The notes beneath the pieces were generated by a model. It did no database searches. It saw only the letters and a list, made by a program, of their open reading frames with translations, and was not told the origin of the DNA. Source: Holophagales bacterium (lineage in GTDB: Bacteria; Acidobacteriota; Thermoanaerobaculia; Multivoradales; Multivoraceae). Taken from it: a stretch of DNA of 64,000 nt. This document shows, piece by piece, positions 9,019-18,400 of the stretch (position 1 is its first letter; each line of letters starts with the position of its first letter). The position numbers and the translations under genes are program-made. The stretch lies in contig VYDI01000021.1 of NCBI GenBank assembly GCA_009843505.1, positions 1 through 64,000 of the forward strand, written 5' to 3'.

Positions 9019-9951
9019 ATGACGATTTCGCCCGACTTCCGGCGCTCCAGCCCCCGCTTCCGCGACGTCGACGCGGTGATCGCGGCGCTGTGCGCCGAGG
9101 ACTACATCGCCGAGCGCGACCTCGCCACCGCGATCTACCTGTCGCTGCGCATGGGCAAGCCGATCTTCCTGGAGGGCGAGCCCGGCGTCGGCAAGACAGA
9201 GGTGGCCAAGGCACTCGCCCGCTGCCTCGGCTCGGAGCTGATCCGTCTTCAGTGCTACGAGGGGCTCGACGTCTCGACCGCCGTCTACGAGTGGAACTAC
9301 CGCCGCCAGTTGCTCCACCTGCGCGGCCTGGAGGCGGCCGGAAGCGGCGACGCCCGCACCGCGGTCGACGACGTCTTCTCCTCCGACTTCCTGCTCGAAC
9401 GACCCCTCCTGCGCGCCGTCCAGCAGAGCCGCAGAGGTCAGGCGCCACCCGTGCTGCTGATCGACGAGCTCGACCGCGCCGACGAGGAGTTCGAGGCCTA
9501 CCTGCTCGAGATCCTGGCCGACTTCCAGATCACCATTCCGGAGATCGGCACCGTCGCCGCCGAGACGCCACCGGTCGCCGTCGTCACCTCGAACCGCACC
9601 CGCGAGGTCCACGACGCGCTGAAGCGCCGCTGCCTCTACCACTGGATCGACTTCCCGGACTACGAGAAGGAAGTGCAGATCGTGCTACGCCGGGTCCCCG
9701 AGGCGCCCAAGCACTTCGCCGCCGAGATCGTCCGCCTGGTGCAAGCGCTGCGAGCGGAGGATCTGTTCAAGCAGCCGGGCGTCGCCGAGACGCTCGACTG
9801 GACGAACGCGCTCATTGCTCTCGACCAGGAGACGCTCTCCGACGCCATCCTGCGCGACACCCTGGGTGTGCTGCTCAAGTACCAGGACGACCTCGACAAG
9901 ATCGATGACGAGGCGGTGCGGAGGCTGCTACGGAAGAGCCGGTCAGAGTAG
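9019..9951 (+). CDS. MoxR-family AAA+ ATPase (CoxD-like)
   Basis: MoxR ATPases act as chaperones that insert metal cofactors or remodel proteins, usually together with a VWA-domain partner. Walker A GEPGVGKT is at residues 53-60, Walker B with its Asp-Glu pair (LLIDELDRADEEF) around 146-158, and sensor 1 is the VVTSNRTRE segment. The AAA lid follows, for a total of 310 aa. The VWA partner of CoxE type is at 11017 on the same strand, but a SUMF1 gene on the other strand separates them. In Cox (CO dehydrogenase) clusters, CoxD/CoxE pairs help mature the Mo-Cu centre; no such enzyme is in this window, so the client is unknown. Confidence 0.92.
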   Translation: MTISPDFRRSSPRFRDVDAVIAALCAEDYIAERDLATAIYLSLRMGKPIFLEGEPGVGKTEVAKALARCLGSELIRLQCYEGLDVSTAVYEWNYRRQLLHLRGLEAAGSGDARTAVDDVFSSDFLLERPLLRAVQQSRRGQAPPVLLIDELDRADEEFEAYLLEILADFQITIPEIGTVAAETPPVAVVTSNRTREVHDALKRRCLYHWIDFPDYEKEVQIVLRRVPEAPKHFAAEIVRLVQALRAEDLFKQPGVAETLDWTNALIALDQETLSDAILRDTLGVLLKYQDDLDKIDDEAVRRLLRKSRSE

Positions 9952-9987
9952 CCGGCACGGCAGGAACCGGCTACACCGGCGACCGAA

Positions 9988-10015
9988 CACCGGGTGCGCC
10001 CGCGTCCCCGTCGGC
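9988..10015 (+). repeat. Dispersed element, copy B (diverged)
   Basis: A shorter, degraded copy of the core: CACCGGGTGCGCCCGCG followed by TCCCCGTCGGC. It lies between the convergent stops of the MoxR and SUMF1 genes, a position consistent with transcription termination. Confidence 0.6.
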
Positions 10016-10037
10016 TCAGGCTTCTGAGCGTGCGGGC

Positions 10038-10940
10038 TCAGGGGGTCAGCGTCCGGGCTACTCGGATACCGTTGTTGCGGAAGCGGTTGCCGGCGGTGTA
10101 CCTGTTGCGGTTCGCGGAGCGGAGGAACCTCGGATAGCCGTACCAGGAACTGCCGCGCAAGACGCGGCGGGAACAATCGCCCGACTGCCAGGCGCTCCCG
10201 TCCGAGGGCGCACCCCTGTAGCTACCATTCCAGCAGTCCTGCACCCACTCGACCACGTTCCCGTGCATGTCGTGAAGACCCAACCCGTTCGCGCCAAACG
10301 AACCCACGGGAGCCGTCCCTTCCCAATCCCATCGGCTCCCGCAACCACTGCAGTTCGCGCGACCCGAACCGATCTCGTTCCCCCAACTGTAAGCCGTCGA
10401 CGTACCAGCGCGGGCCGCATACTCCCACTCCGACTCGCTCAGCAAACGGTACTCCGCTCCCGTCTGGGAAGACAGCCAACTCACGTACTGCTGAGCGTCA
10501 TCCCAGGACACGTTCACCACCGGACGATTGCCGCGACCCCAGCCCTCATCGTCCGGACGATGACTGCAACCGCCGGCCGACACGCAAGCCTCCCACTGCG
10601 CGAACGTCACCTCGTGCTTCGACACCGCGAAAGCCTGCGGGATCGTCACCTGGTGCACCGGCAGCTCGCCGTCCCCACAACGCACACCCGACACGCAGCC
10701 CATACGAAAATCGCCCGCCGGAATCACCACCATCTCCGGACCGTTCCCACCCGAACGCAGCGCGTCATGGAAGGTCTCGCCCGATACGCGCCGACCGCTG
10801 CCGGCGGAAGTCGTCGCGGCCCCGGCTTCCGCCACATCGATCTGCGTGTCCGGGGGCAACTGCGCGGCGGCGGAAGTCGGCGCGAGCAGCACAGCGAATG
10901 CCAGGGCGGCAGTCAGAAGTCGCAGGGGCCTCTCGGTCAT
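10038..10940 (-). CDS. Secreted SUMF1/FGE-fold protein lacking the FGE cysteines
   Basis: A signal peptide (residues 1-26, cleaved after SAAA) precedes a complete SUMF1-type domain: MVVIPAGDFRMG, then VSKHEVTFAQWEAC, VNVSWDDAQQYVSWLS, LLSESEWEYAARAG, LHDMHGNVVEWVQD and the C-terminal RVLRGSSWYG. True formylglycine-generating enzymes carry a catalytic Cys pair shortly after the RGGS motif. Here that stretch reads WYGYPRFLRSANRNR with no Cys, so sulfatase activation is unlikely. Other cysteines (VSGVRC, SAGGC, NCSGC, DCW) may form disulfides. It lies opposite in strand between MoxR and CoxE. The role is unknown; the fold is also used for ligand binding and other oxygen-dependent chemistry. Confidence 0.85.
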   Translation of the reverse strand: MTERPLRLLTAALAFAVLLAPTSAAAQLPPDTQIDVAEAGAATTSAGSGRRVSGETFHDALRSGGNGPEMVVIPAGDFRMGCVSGVRCGDGELPVHQVTIPQAFAVSKHEVTFAQWEACVSAGGCSHRPDDEGWGRGNRPVVNVSWDDAQQYVSWLSSQTGAEYRLLSESEWEYAARAGTSTAYSWGNEIGSGRANCSGCGSRWDWEGTAPVGSFGANGLGLHDMHGNVVEWVQDCWNGSYRGAPSDGSAWQSGDCSRRVLRGSSWYGYPRFLRSANRNRYTAGNRFRNNGIRVARTLTP

Positions 10941-11016
10941 CTCGCTCTCCGTGGGTTTGCGGGTGGCACGACTCTACTAGCCACCTTCTCGGCGGTTGAA
11001 CTGACCCTCGGCGACC

Positions 11017-12195
11017 ATGGCTGAGGCGGCCGCGACGCGCGGCCACCTGCTCCGCAACATCGTCCTCTTCGGCCGGCTGCTGCGGGTCGGCAGCCTGGAC
11101 GTGACGCCGACCCAGTTGCGCGACTGGGTGGCCGCCCTGGAACTCGTCGACCTCGCCCGCAAGCGCGACGTGAAGGCCGCCGCGCAAGCGGTACTCGTCA
11201 GCCGGCGACGCGACCTGCCCTGGTTCAACAAGGCCTTCGAGCTGTTCTGGCAGGCTCGCGACCCACGGGAACTCGAGCAGCTCGAACTGGGGCTGATGAT
11301 CCAGCGCCGGACGGAGCGGACGAAGCGGGCCGCGATCCAGAAGCTGGCGCTGAACGACAGCGACGGCGGCGATGAGCGCCAGAGCGACCGGGACCGTACC
11401 GCCCGCGCTCAGCTCTACAGCGCCCGCGAAGCGCTGCGGCAGAAGGACTTCGCCCAGCTCGAGGGCGACGAACTCGACGAGATCAAGCGGCTGATGGCCA
11501 CGTTGCACTGGCAGCTCGAGACGCGCCGCACCCGCCGGCTCCGGCCGGATCGCCACGGCCACCGGCTCGACTTGCGGCGGACGCTGCGCCGCAGCCTGAC
11601 CCAGGGTGGCGAGATGGTCGACCTGGTCCGCCGCGGCCGCAAGCACCGGCGGCGGCCGCTCGTCCTGCTATGCGACACCTCCGGGTCGATGGAGCCCTAC
11701 TCGCGCCTGCTGCTCCACTTCATCTACGCTGTCTCCCACCCCCGCTCGGCCGACCCGGGCATCTCGCGGGTCGAAGCGTTCGCCTTCGGCACGCGGTTAA
11801 CCCGCCTCACCCAGGAGCTGGCCGAACGCGACGTCGACCGCGCCCTCCAGGCCGCCGCCCACCGCATCGAGGACTGGGGCGGGGGCACCCGCACCGGCGA
11901 CGCGCTGCGGGAGTTCAACTTCACCTGGAGCCGCCGCCTGCTCGGGCAGGGCGCCGCCGTGCTCATCATCAGCGACGGTTGGGACCGCGGCGACATCGCC
12001 CTCCTGGGCCACGAAATGGAACGCCTGCACCGAAGCTGCCACCGCCTGATCTGGCTCAATCCGCTGCTCGGTTCACCGGACTACCAGCCGCTGACCCGGG
12101 GCATCGTGGCCGCGCTCCCGCACGTCGACGACTTTCTGCCGGTGCACAACCTGGCCAGTTTGGAGCAGTTGGGAGACTTGCTGGCTTCGATGTAG
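11017..12195 (+). CDS. CoxE-like VWA-domain protein
   Basis: 392 residues. The C-terminal half is a von Willebrand A domain whose MIDAS motif DTSGSM starts near residue 218 (LVLLCDTSGSMEPYSR), so it should bind Mg2+ and a partner protein. The N-terminal half is helical and strongly basic (the RRTRRLRPDRHGHRLD region), as in the CoxE family. CoxE partners with a MoxR ATPase (CoxD) in maturation of molybdenum hydroxylases, and the MoxR gene lies about 1.1 kb upstream on the same strand. The XdhC/MocA genes of the same maturation theme are at 27-29 kb. The start ATG at 11017 gives the expected N-terminus. Confidence 0.9.
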   Translation: MAEAAATRGHLLRNIVLFGRLLRVGSLDVTPTQLRDWVAALELVDLARKRDVKAAAQAVLVSRRRDLPWFNKAFELFWQARDPRELEQLELGLMIQRRTERTKRAAIQKLALNDSDGGDERQSDRDRTARAQLYSAREALRQKDFAQLEGDELDEIKRLMATLHWQLETRRTRRLRPDRHGHRLDLRRTLRRSLTQGGEMVDLVRRGRKHRRRPLVLLCDTSGSMEPYSRLLLHFIYAVSHPRSADPGISRVEAFAFGTRLTRLTQELAERDVDRALQAAAHRIEDWGGGTRTGDALREFNFTWSRRLLGQGAAVLIISDGWDRGDIALLGHEMERLHRSCHRLIWLNPLLGSPDYQPLTRGIVAALPHVDDFLPVHNLASLEQLGDLLASM

Positions 12196-12208
12196 CGGAG
12201 CCCGGAGA

Positions 12209-12240
12209 GCCGGCGGGGACGCCGGCGCACCCAGTGTGCG
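12209..12240 (-). repeat. Dispersed element, copy C
   Basis: This 32-base core (minus orientation) is identical, base for base, to copy D at 13332-13363. It includes the GCCGGC / GCCGGC hairpin and ends in CACCCAGTGTGCG on the plus strand. It lies between the convergent stops of CoxE (12195) and the nucleoside hydrolase (12258). Confidence 0.75.
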
Positions 12241-12257
12241 ACCGCCACCGACCTCTC

Positions 12258-13382
12258 CTAGCGACGGAGGTTCTGCTCCAGGAAGCGGTCGACCATCCGC
12301 TGGATGAAGTCCGCGTCGTCGATCTCGAGCGCGACGGTCGAGGTCGGCTCGGTGCCGGCTTCGAACAGCGTCATGCTCCGTTCGTCGACCGTGACGCGGC
12401 CGTGTTCGACGCCGAAGAGGTCGGGCCACAGGAGGTAGCCGACGGCGACGGCGTCGAAGAGGCGCGGCGTGGTCTGGTTCCGCTCCTCGTTCCGCCACAG
12501 GGAGTAGAGCGCCGTCACCGCGTCGGTCAGCGGCGTGCCGCGCATGTGCAGGTGGAGTCGTCGGTCGGCGTCGAGTCGGACGTGGTCCGTCACGTCGAGG
12601 GGGATGTAGACGACGTCGGCGCCGCCGGCCTGCACGCCCGCGTCGAAGATGCGCGACGAAGCGGCGTCGGCGAGCACGTTCCACTCCCGCTGCGCGTCGC
12701 CGCCGTCGTAGCCCGACCGGATCGAGCCGTACATCGAGACGACCCGCTTCGCCTTCTTGAGAACGTCCGGGTCGAGCTCCAGCGCGTCGCCGATGTTCGT
12801 CACCGGACCGACAGTGAGCAGGGTGATCTCCCCCGGCGCGGCGTTCAACGTCTCCACGATGTACTCGGCCGCCGGCTGCGCCTGGGGTTTCAGTTCGTCG
12901 AAGCCGCGCGCCCAGTGGAACTGCCGCTGGTACGGCGCATCGCTGAACTGCTCGTGGGGCTTGCCATCCCGCAACGTGACCAGCGGTGTCTCCCGACCCA
13001 CGTAGACCGGGATCTGCTCCAACCCGGTCTCCCAGAGCATGCGCAGCGCCAGGGGCGCCCGGTCCGCCGTGCGCGCGTGGCCGACCGTGATGCCGACGAG
13101 TTCGATCTCCGGGCTCGCGAGCAGCAAGGCCAGGGCGTAAGCGTCGTCGATGTCCGAACCGATGTCGCAGTCGAAGAGGACCTTCTCGCGTTCGTCGGTG
13201 GCGGCGGACTCGGGCTGGGCTGGTGCAGGTGCCATTGGGGCGAGGAGGACGGCGAGAAAGAGGTAGGTGGTGAGGACGAGGTTCGGAGCCGGCCGGAGAC
13301 CGGCGCGTTTCTGATGCCGCCTCCGGCGGCGGCCGGCGGGGACGCCGGCGCACCCAGTGTGCGAAGCCATTGTCTTGGTCAT
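12258..13382 (-). CDS. Secreted nucleoside hydrolase (IUNH family) with repeat-encoded N-terminal extension
   Basis: Inosine-uridine-type nucleoside hydrolases split ribonucleosides into base and ribose at a Ca2+ site. The Ca2+-binding Asp cluster is visible as FDCDIGSDIDDAYAL, followed by GITVGHARTADRA and, further on, LTVGPVTNIGDALE. A hydrophobic segment (LVLTTYLFLAVLLAP, ending PAPAQ) is a good signal sequence, so the enzyme is probably periplasmic. The most likely start, the ATG at 13382, puts about 30 residues before that segment, and most of them (HTGCAGVPAGRRRRRHQ) are the translation of dispersed element copy D. The ATG at 13235 would skip both element and signal peptide but has no ribosome-binding site. 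374 aa with the chosen start. Confidence 0.85.
   Translation of the reverse strand: MTKTMASHTGCAGVPAGRRRRRHQKRAGLRPAPNLVLTTYLFLAVLLAPMAPAPAQPESAATDEREKVLFDCDIGSDIDDAYALALLLASPEIELVGITVGHARTADRAPLALRMLWETGLEQIPVYVGRETPLVTLRDGKPHEQFSDAPYQRQFHWARGFDELKPQAQPAAEYIVETLNAAPGEITLLTVGPVTNIGDALELDPDVLKKAKRVVSMYGSIRSGYDGGDAQREWNVLADAASSRIFDAGVQAGGADVVYIPLDVTDHVRLDADRRLHLHMRGTPLTDAVTALYSLWRNEERNQTTPRLFDAVAVGYLLWPDLFGVEHGRVTVDERSMTLFEAGTEPTSTVALEIDDADFIQRMVDRFLEQNLRR
13294..13363 (-). repeat. Dispersed element, copy D, inside a coding sequence
   Basis: The 32-base core at 13332-13363 is identical to copy C. It extends leftward into a CCGCCGGAGGCGG hairpin and a GC-rich tail near 13294. It is read in frame as part of the N-terminal region of the nucleoside hydrolase, just upstream of its signal-peptide core. 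Confidence 0.7.
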
Positions 13383-13443
13383 TGCGATGCTCCTCTCGTC
13401 AACTTCCGCGCCGGTCGCTCGGAGAGCGTAGTATTGCCCGCTC

Positions 13444-14367
13444 ATGCCTGAGTCGCGACTACGACGATTCGTTCGCGATCCCCTGTTCGTGTTCCTGGTG
13501 ATCGGTGTCGGCGTGTTCGCGCTCGACCGCATGGCCGGCGGGGTCTTCGACGCGGAGAGCCGAACGGTAGTCGTCAACCGGGCGCAGGCGATCCGGCTGG
13601 CAGACCTCTGGAGTGCGCAGATCGGCCGGCTGCCGACGGTGGCGGAGCTCGACTCACTGATCGACGATCACGTCCGGGAAGAGATCCTGGTACGCGAAGC
13701 GGCGCGCATGGGTCTCGACCAGGACGACACGATCGTCCGACGGCGCCTGGCCCAGAAGATGTCCTTCCTGATCGAGGACACGGCGGTCGCGGACGCGGTG
13801 GCGGACGACGATCTCAGGCAGTACTTCGAGGAGAACGCGGAACGCTACGGGGAACCGAGGCGCTTTACGCTCCGCCACGTCTACGTCAGCCCCGACCGCC
13901 GCGGCAGCGACGAGGAAGCGGCCAGCGCGGCTTCCGACATCCTCGAACAGCTTCGCGCCGAGGGCACTGACGCCGCGCCCGAGAACACGCTCTGGCGGCG
14001 GCTGGGCGATCCCTTCATGCTGCGCCGCGAGTACGGCCGCCGAACCGCCGAGGACCTGGCCGAACTGTTCGGCGGCGCCTTCGTCGACGGACTGGAAACA
14101 CTGCCGATCGGCGAGTGGGCGGGACCGATCGAGTCCGCCTACGGCTACCACGTCGTCCGGCTCTCCGTCCGCACGGAAGCGCAGCCGGCGATGTTCGAGG
14201 ACGTGCGCCGGCGAGTGCTGGACGACGCCCAGCGCGACGCCCGCGACGCCGCGAACCGGGCCGCGCACGAAAGCCTGCGAGAGCGGTACCGGGTCGTGAT
14301 CGAGGAGATCGACTTCGTCTCCGAGCTGGAGGGCGGCGGCGCGGACGAAGGCGGAGACGAGCCCTGA
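13444..14367 (+). CDS. Membrane-anchored PpiC-type peptidyl-prolyl isomerase
   Basis: A single N-terminal transmembrane anchor (PLFVFLVIGVGVFALD, residues about 14-30) is followed by a SurA-like chaperone segment (VNRAQAIRLADLW ... EEILVREAARMGLDQDD). A parvulin-like PpiC domain then runs from about 130 to 255 (RYGEPRRFTLRHVYVSPDRRG ... GEWAGPIESAYGYHVVRL). The domain faces the periplasm and assists folding of exported or membrane proteins. The next gene, a HupE/UreJ-type membrane protein, starts 9 bases after the stop. The pair recurs in my experience of bacterial genomes and suggests that this PPIase serves the HupE protein or its cargo. Confidence 0.88.
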   Translation: MPESRLRRFVRDPLFVFLVIGVGVFALDRMAGGVFDAESRTVVVNRAQAIRLADLWSAQIGRLPTVAELDSLIDDHVREEILVREAARMGLDQDDTIVRRRLAQKMSFLIEDTAVADAVADDDLRQYFEENAERYGEPRRFTLRHVYVSPDRRGSDEEAASAASDILEQLRAEGTDAAPENTLWRRLGDPFMLRREYGRRTAEDLAELFGGAFVDGLETLPIGEWAGPIESAYGYHVVRLSVRTEAQPAMFEDVRRRVLDDAQRDARDAANRAAHESLRERYRVVIEEIDFVSELEGGGADEGGDEP

Positions 14368-14375
14368 GCCGCCCC

Positions 14376-15389
14376 TTGGGCCGCCTGCTCCTGGCGGTAG
14401 CGACTCTCGCCGGGTTCTTCGTAGCGGCCGTCCCCGCGGACGCCCACGAGGTCCGTCCCGGCTACTTCGAACTCAACGAGGCGGAGCCCGGAACCTTCGA
14501 GGTCTTCTGGAAGCAGCCTCGCCGCGGCGCCCTCCTGCTCGTGCTCGACCCGGTGTTGCCCCAACACTGCACCGAGACCGTCCGGCACCCACCGGAGCAC
14601 CTGGCCGGCGCCCTGGTCGAGCGCTGGACCGTGGAGTGCCAGGCGGCGGACGGCGACCCGGACCGCATGTTCCACGGCGAGACCTTCGGCATCGACGGTC
14701 TGGAACGGACCCTGACGGACGTCCTGCTCCGGATCAGTTTCACGAACGGCGACAGCCTCACCCAACTGCTCCGGCCGGAAGAGCCCTCGGTCACCGTGGA
14801 CCGGGAGGCCGCCGGCAACGCCTGGCCCTACTTCCGGCTCGGCGTCGAGCACCTGGTGTTCGGCATCGACCACATTCTGTTCGTCATCGGCCTGCTCTTC
14901 TACGTCCGCGATCCGTGGCGCCTGGTCGGCGTGATCACGTCGTTCACCCTCGCCCACAGCATCACGCTCGCGCTTTCGTCCCTGGACGTCGTCAGGATCT
15001 CCCCCGCGCCGGTCGAGGCGGTGATCGCCCTGTCCATCCTGTTCCTGGCGGTCGAGCTGCTGCGTCCCGAGGATCAGCGATCGCCGATCACGACGAAGAG
15101 CCCGTGGCTCATCGCCTTCGCCTTCGGCCTGCTGCACGGCTTCGGCTTCGCCGGCGCCCTGGCCGAGATCGGCCTGCCGCAGCGGGCGATCGCCCTGGCG
15201 CTCTTCCTGTTCAACGTCGGCGTCGAGGTCGGGCAGCTCCTCGTCGTCGCGGTGGTGCTTTCCCTGCTGGCCCTAGTCAAGCGAGTCGGCATCGTCCTGC
15301 CGGAGCTCATCGTGCGGGCGCCGATCTACGCCACCGGGATCATCGCGGCGTTCTGGTTCGTGGAGCGGATGGGTCGGATCGTCGTCTGA
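14376..15389 (+). CDS. HupE/UreJ-family membrane protein with periplasmic N-terminal domain
   Basis: Signal peptide (RLLLAVATLAGFFVAAVPADA, cleavage before HEVRPGY), a periplasmic domain of about 130 residues, then a membrane domain of six or seven helices. The HupE/UreJ hallmark is visible (GVEHLVFGIDHILFVIGLL, then TSFTLAHSITLAL and FGLLHGFGFAGAL). HupE/UreJ proteins are nickel or cobalt permease-like transporters, but this long-domain variant often occurs away from hydrogenase or urease, as here. No ATG fits: the TTG at 14376 (9 bases after the PPIase stop) or the CTG at 14364 are the only reasonable starts. It is translationally close-coupled with the PPIase. The substrate is uncertain. 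Confidence 0.82.
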   Translation: MGRLLLAVATLAGFFVAAVPADAHEVRPGYFELNEAEPGTFEVFWKQPRRGALLLVLDPVLPQHCTETVRHPPEHLAGALVERWTVECQAADGDPDRMFHGETFGIDGLERTLTDVLLRISFTNGDSLTQLLRPEEPSVTVDREAAGNAWPYFRLGVEHLVFGIDHILFVIGLLFYVRDPWRLVGVITSFTLAHSITLALSSLDVVRISPAPVEAVIALSILFLAVELLRPEDQRSPITTKSPWLIAFAFGLLHGFGFAGALAEIGLPQRAIALALFLFNVGVEVGQLLVVAVVLSLLALVKRVGIVLPELIVRAPIYATGIIAAFWFVERMGRIVV

Positions 15390-15459
15390 TCGGGAAGTCG
15401 AAACGCCTCCCGGGGCACCGCCGAAGTACGCGGCCAAGGGATCACTGTTGGAATCTGCA

Positions 15460-18400
15460 ATGAGATCAGGATCAGGAACCAACACGGAAGGCCCACGTCA
15501 GGAGGGCCGGGAGAGCCCCTTGAGGAACGGCCTCGAGGCTGGGAGTTCCGGCGCCCATCGCGGGCGCGAAGCCTGGGCGGGTCCAGAGAGCCCGCTTGCC
15601 GACTTCGTTCGGCGGGAGACGAAGAGCACTCTAGCCTCCTACGGGGACCAACCAAACCTCGTCAAGGAACATGCCAACCAGGAACACGACACGGCCCACG
15701 GCGGCTACGCGGACCGCCAAGTCATCGAGCTCGCGCAGAACAGCGCGGACGCCCTGCTTCAAGCCGAAAGCGGCTTCCGCAGGATCAGCATCAGGTTGTC
15801 GGGCGGGTGCCTCTACTGCGCGGACGACGGCCTGCCGGTTGATGAGAGCGGCATCACGGCCCTCATGTTCGCTCACCTGTCGAGTAAGAGGAACACGGCG
15901 TCGATCGGCAGGTTCGGGCTCGGCTTCAAGTCGGTCCTCGGCGTCACCGATGCCCCGGAATTCTACAGCCGCTCTGTTTCATTCCGGTTTGGCCGGGAGC
16001 GCGCGAGGCGGCTGATCAAGGAGGCAACCGGGCGCGAGTTCCGGGACTATCCGGTCCTTCGGCTACCCGAATCACTCGACCCGAGTCGCGCCAAGGACGA
16101 GACGCTCGGAGAACTGATGACCTGGGCGACGAACATCGTTCGCCTGCCGCTCCTTGAGCCAAGCGTCGACGCTCTGAGACGGCAGATCAGAGACTTTCCT
16201 GCCGAGTTCCTGCTTCTCGTCCCTCATGTCAGGGAGTTGCATCTCGCCGATGGTCAGTCGGTCCGCCTCTGCACGCTTCGTCGTCGAGCGGACGAAGAGT
16301 TCGAGCTCTCCCAGGCGGACGTCTCGCAGCAAACGGAACAAGTCAGCCGATGGCGCCTCTTCCAGACGATGCACACGCTGTCCCAGACAGCCCGCGACGA
16401 CCGGCGTTCACTTGACGACGGCAACGAGGTCCCGGTCACGTGGGCCGCGCCACTCGACGGCGGCCGAAGCGTAGGGTACTTCTGGGCCTACTTTCCTACC
16501 CGGACGGCAAGTCTCGTCGGCGGCATCCTGAACGCGCCTTGGAAGACGAACGAGGACCGACAGAACCTGCTTCCAGGCCCTTACAACGACGATCTCATTC
16601 GGGCTGCGGCGGCGCTCGTTGCGGAGAATCTGCGGGAGCTCAGCGTCAAAGACGACCCCTCCGCACATCTGGACGCTCTGCCACGAGGCTACCGGGCCGA
16701 CGATTCAGAGCACGCAAACCTCCTTAGGAAGGAGCTGTTTCGGCTACTCCCCGGGCAAGCCATCGTGCCGGACCAGAGTGGCGATCTGCGGGAGATTCAC
16801 GAAGTTCGCTACCCGCCAAGCGAACTGACTCCTGGCACCGGAACACACGATCCGGCACCCTTCGAGCGATGGGCAAGCTACCCGCACCGGCCGGACAACT
16901 GGCTCCACCACTCGGCTCTGAACCGGGTACGGCTCGCCACCATAGAACGTCTCTTCCCCGAGCGCCCCTGGCCGAATCGCGGTCCCCGCGCCCCCCGCGC
17001 ATCTTTGGAGGAATGGCTGGAGGCCTTGGTCAAGGACAGTTCGGCCGAGCTGGCCGTCGCCGGCTCAATCGCCGCTGTTCGAACGGCGATAGCCATTCCC
17101 GAGGCAATACGCCAAGGTGAGGATCTAGGCGCTATCGTTCTGACCGAGGATCACGGGTGGAAGCCGGTCGATGCCGACTCCGTCTTCCTGCCCACCGACG
17201 CACCTGCGGTCGATGGCGAAGAGGCGTCGACGGTTCACCGTGGACTCGCCAACGACCAAGCAACCAGGAAGATCCTCCTGGCGCTGGGCCTTCGGACGCC
17301 AAGCCCCGAGGCTACCTTCAGGGAAGCGGCTACACGCGCTCTTCCCGGCCGTCGTCAGGGAGAGCCCAACGACCTTGCCTGGACCAGGTTCTGGGCTACC
17401 GCGCGAGGGCTCTCCACGGGCAAGGCACTTGATGTCCTCAGGGAGTTCGTCCCGCAGCACCTTTCGCACCACGACAGGGCTTGGCTCCGCAAACAGGTGC
17501 TCGCAACGACGATGGCCGAGAGCTGGCGACCGCTGCGGGCTGTCTTGCTGCCTGGTTCGATCGTTCCGACCGACGGCAGTCGAGACGACGGAGCAACCAT
17601 CGACATCGGCTTTCACAACGCCGACCGAGAGCTGCTCCGCGAGCTGGGTGCGACTGACGGCCCCACCGGTGGCCTCGATCTCCGCTGCACCGAGTGCTTC
17701 GACGTCCACCGTCGACAGTGCGAACAAGAGTACAAACAGGAACCCGGGCTGCCCCACCACCCCCAAAGCGGCTACCTTCAGTTCGGCGCTTGGCAGTCCG
17801 CCGGCTTCGAAGCCGCTACGGATGGGGCAGGGCCCCTTGACGTGCTCGCCCACCTCTCGCCCGAGGCCGCGGTGCGCTTCACAAGTGAGATGCTCAAGCT
17901 CGAAGCCACCTTCGAGGACTGGCCGATGGGCCACTTCGGCTCCAACGGACGTAGTTATCCGTCGGTGTTGTTCGAGTCACCGGCAGTCTCCGTTCTAAGG
18001 GAGCACGGCAGGGTCGGGATCTCCGGTGGCAGCGTGCCGCTAAGCGATGCTCTCGGGTCGAACCCGAAGAGTCTCGAAGCTCAGAACGCCCTCTGGCACC
18101 ACAGCAACGTCGACCTGATTCGACACGCGTTCGACTTGCACGATCCGAAACCGGAGTTCATCGGCGAAGCTGAGCCCGTCCCCCTAACCGACGTCTGGCC
18201 GGGACTCGGCCAGCTCTTGCCGCAGACCGAGGGCCACCTGATCCGCTGCGAGCGGATCCTGGTCGCGGGACACGAAGTCGATTGCAGAGCCAACCGCTCG
18301 ACCGTCTACCTGGCCGCCTCCGTTGCGGATGAGGAAGAACAACTCTGGCTGATCTCCAGGGAACTGGAGCTGGACCTCAGCGAAGACACGCTCCAGCAGA

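Noticed and set aside
1270..13382. A purine-salvage system linking NCS2 permease and nucleoside hydrolase
   Set aside because: The two genes are 9 kb apart in different operons; the only link is general function.
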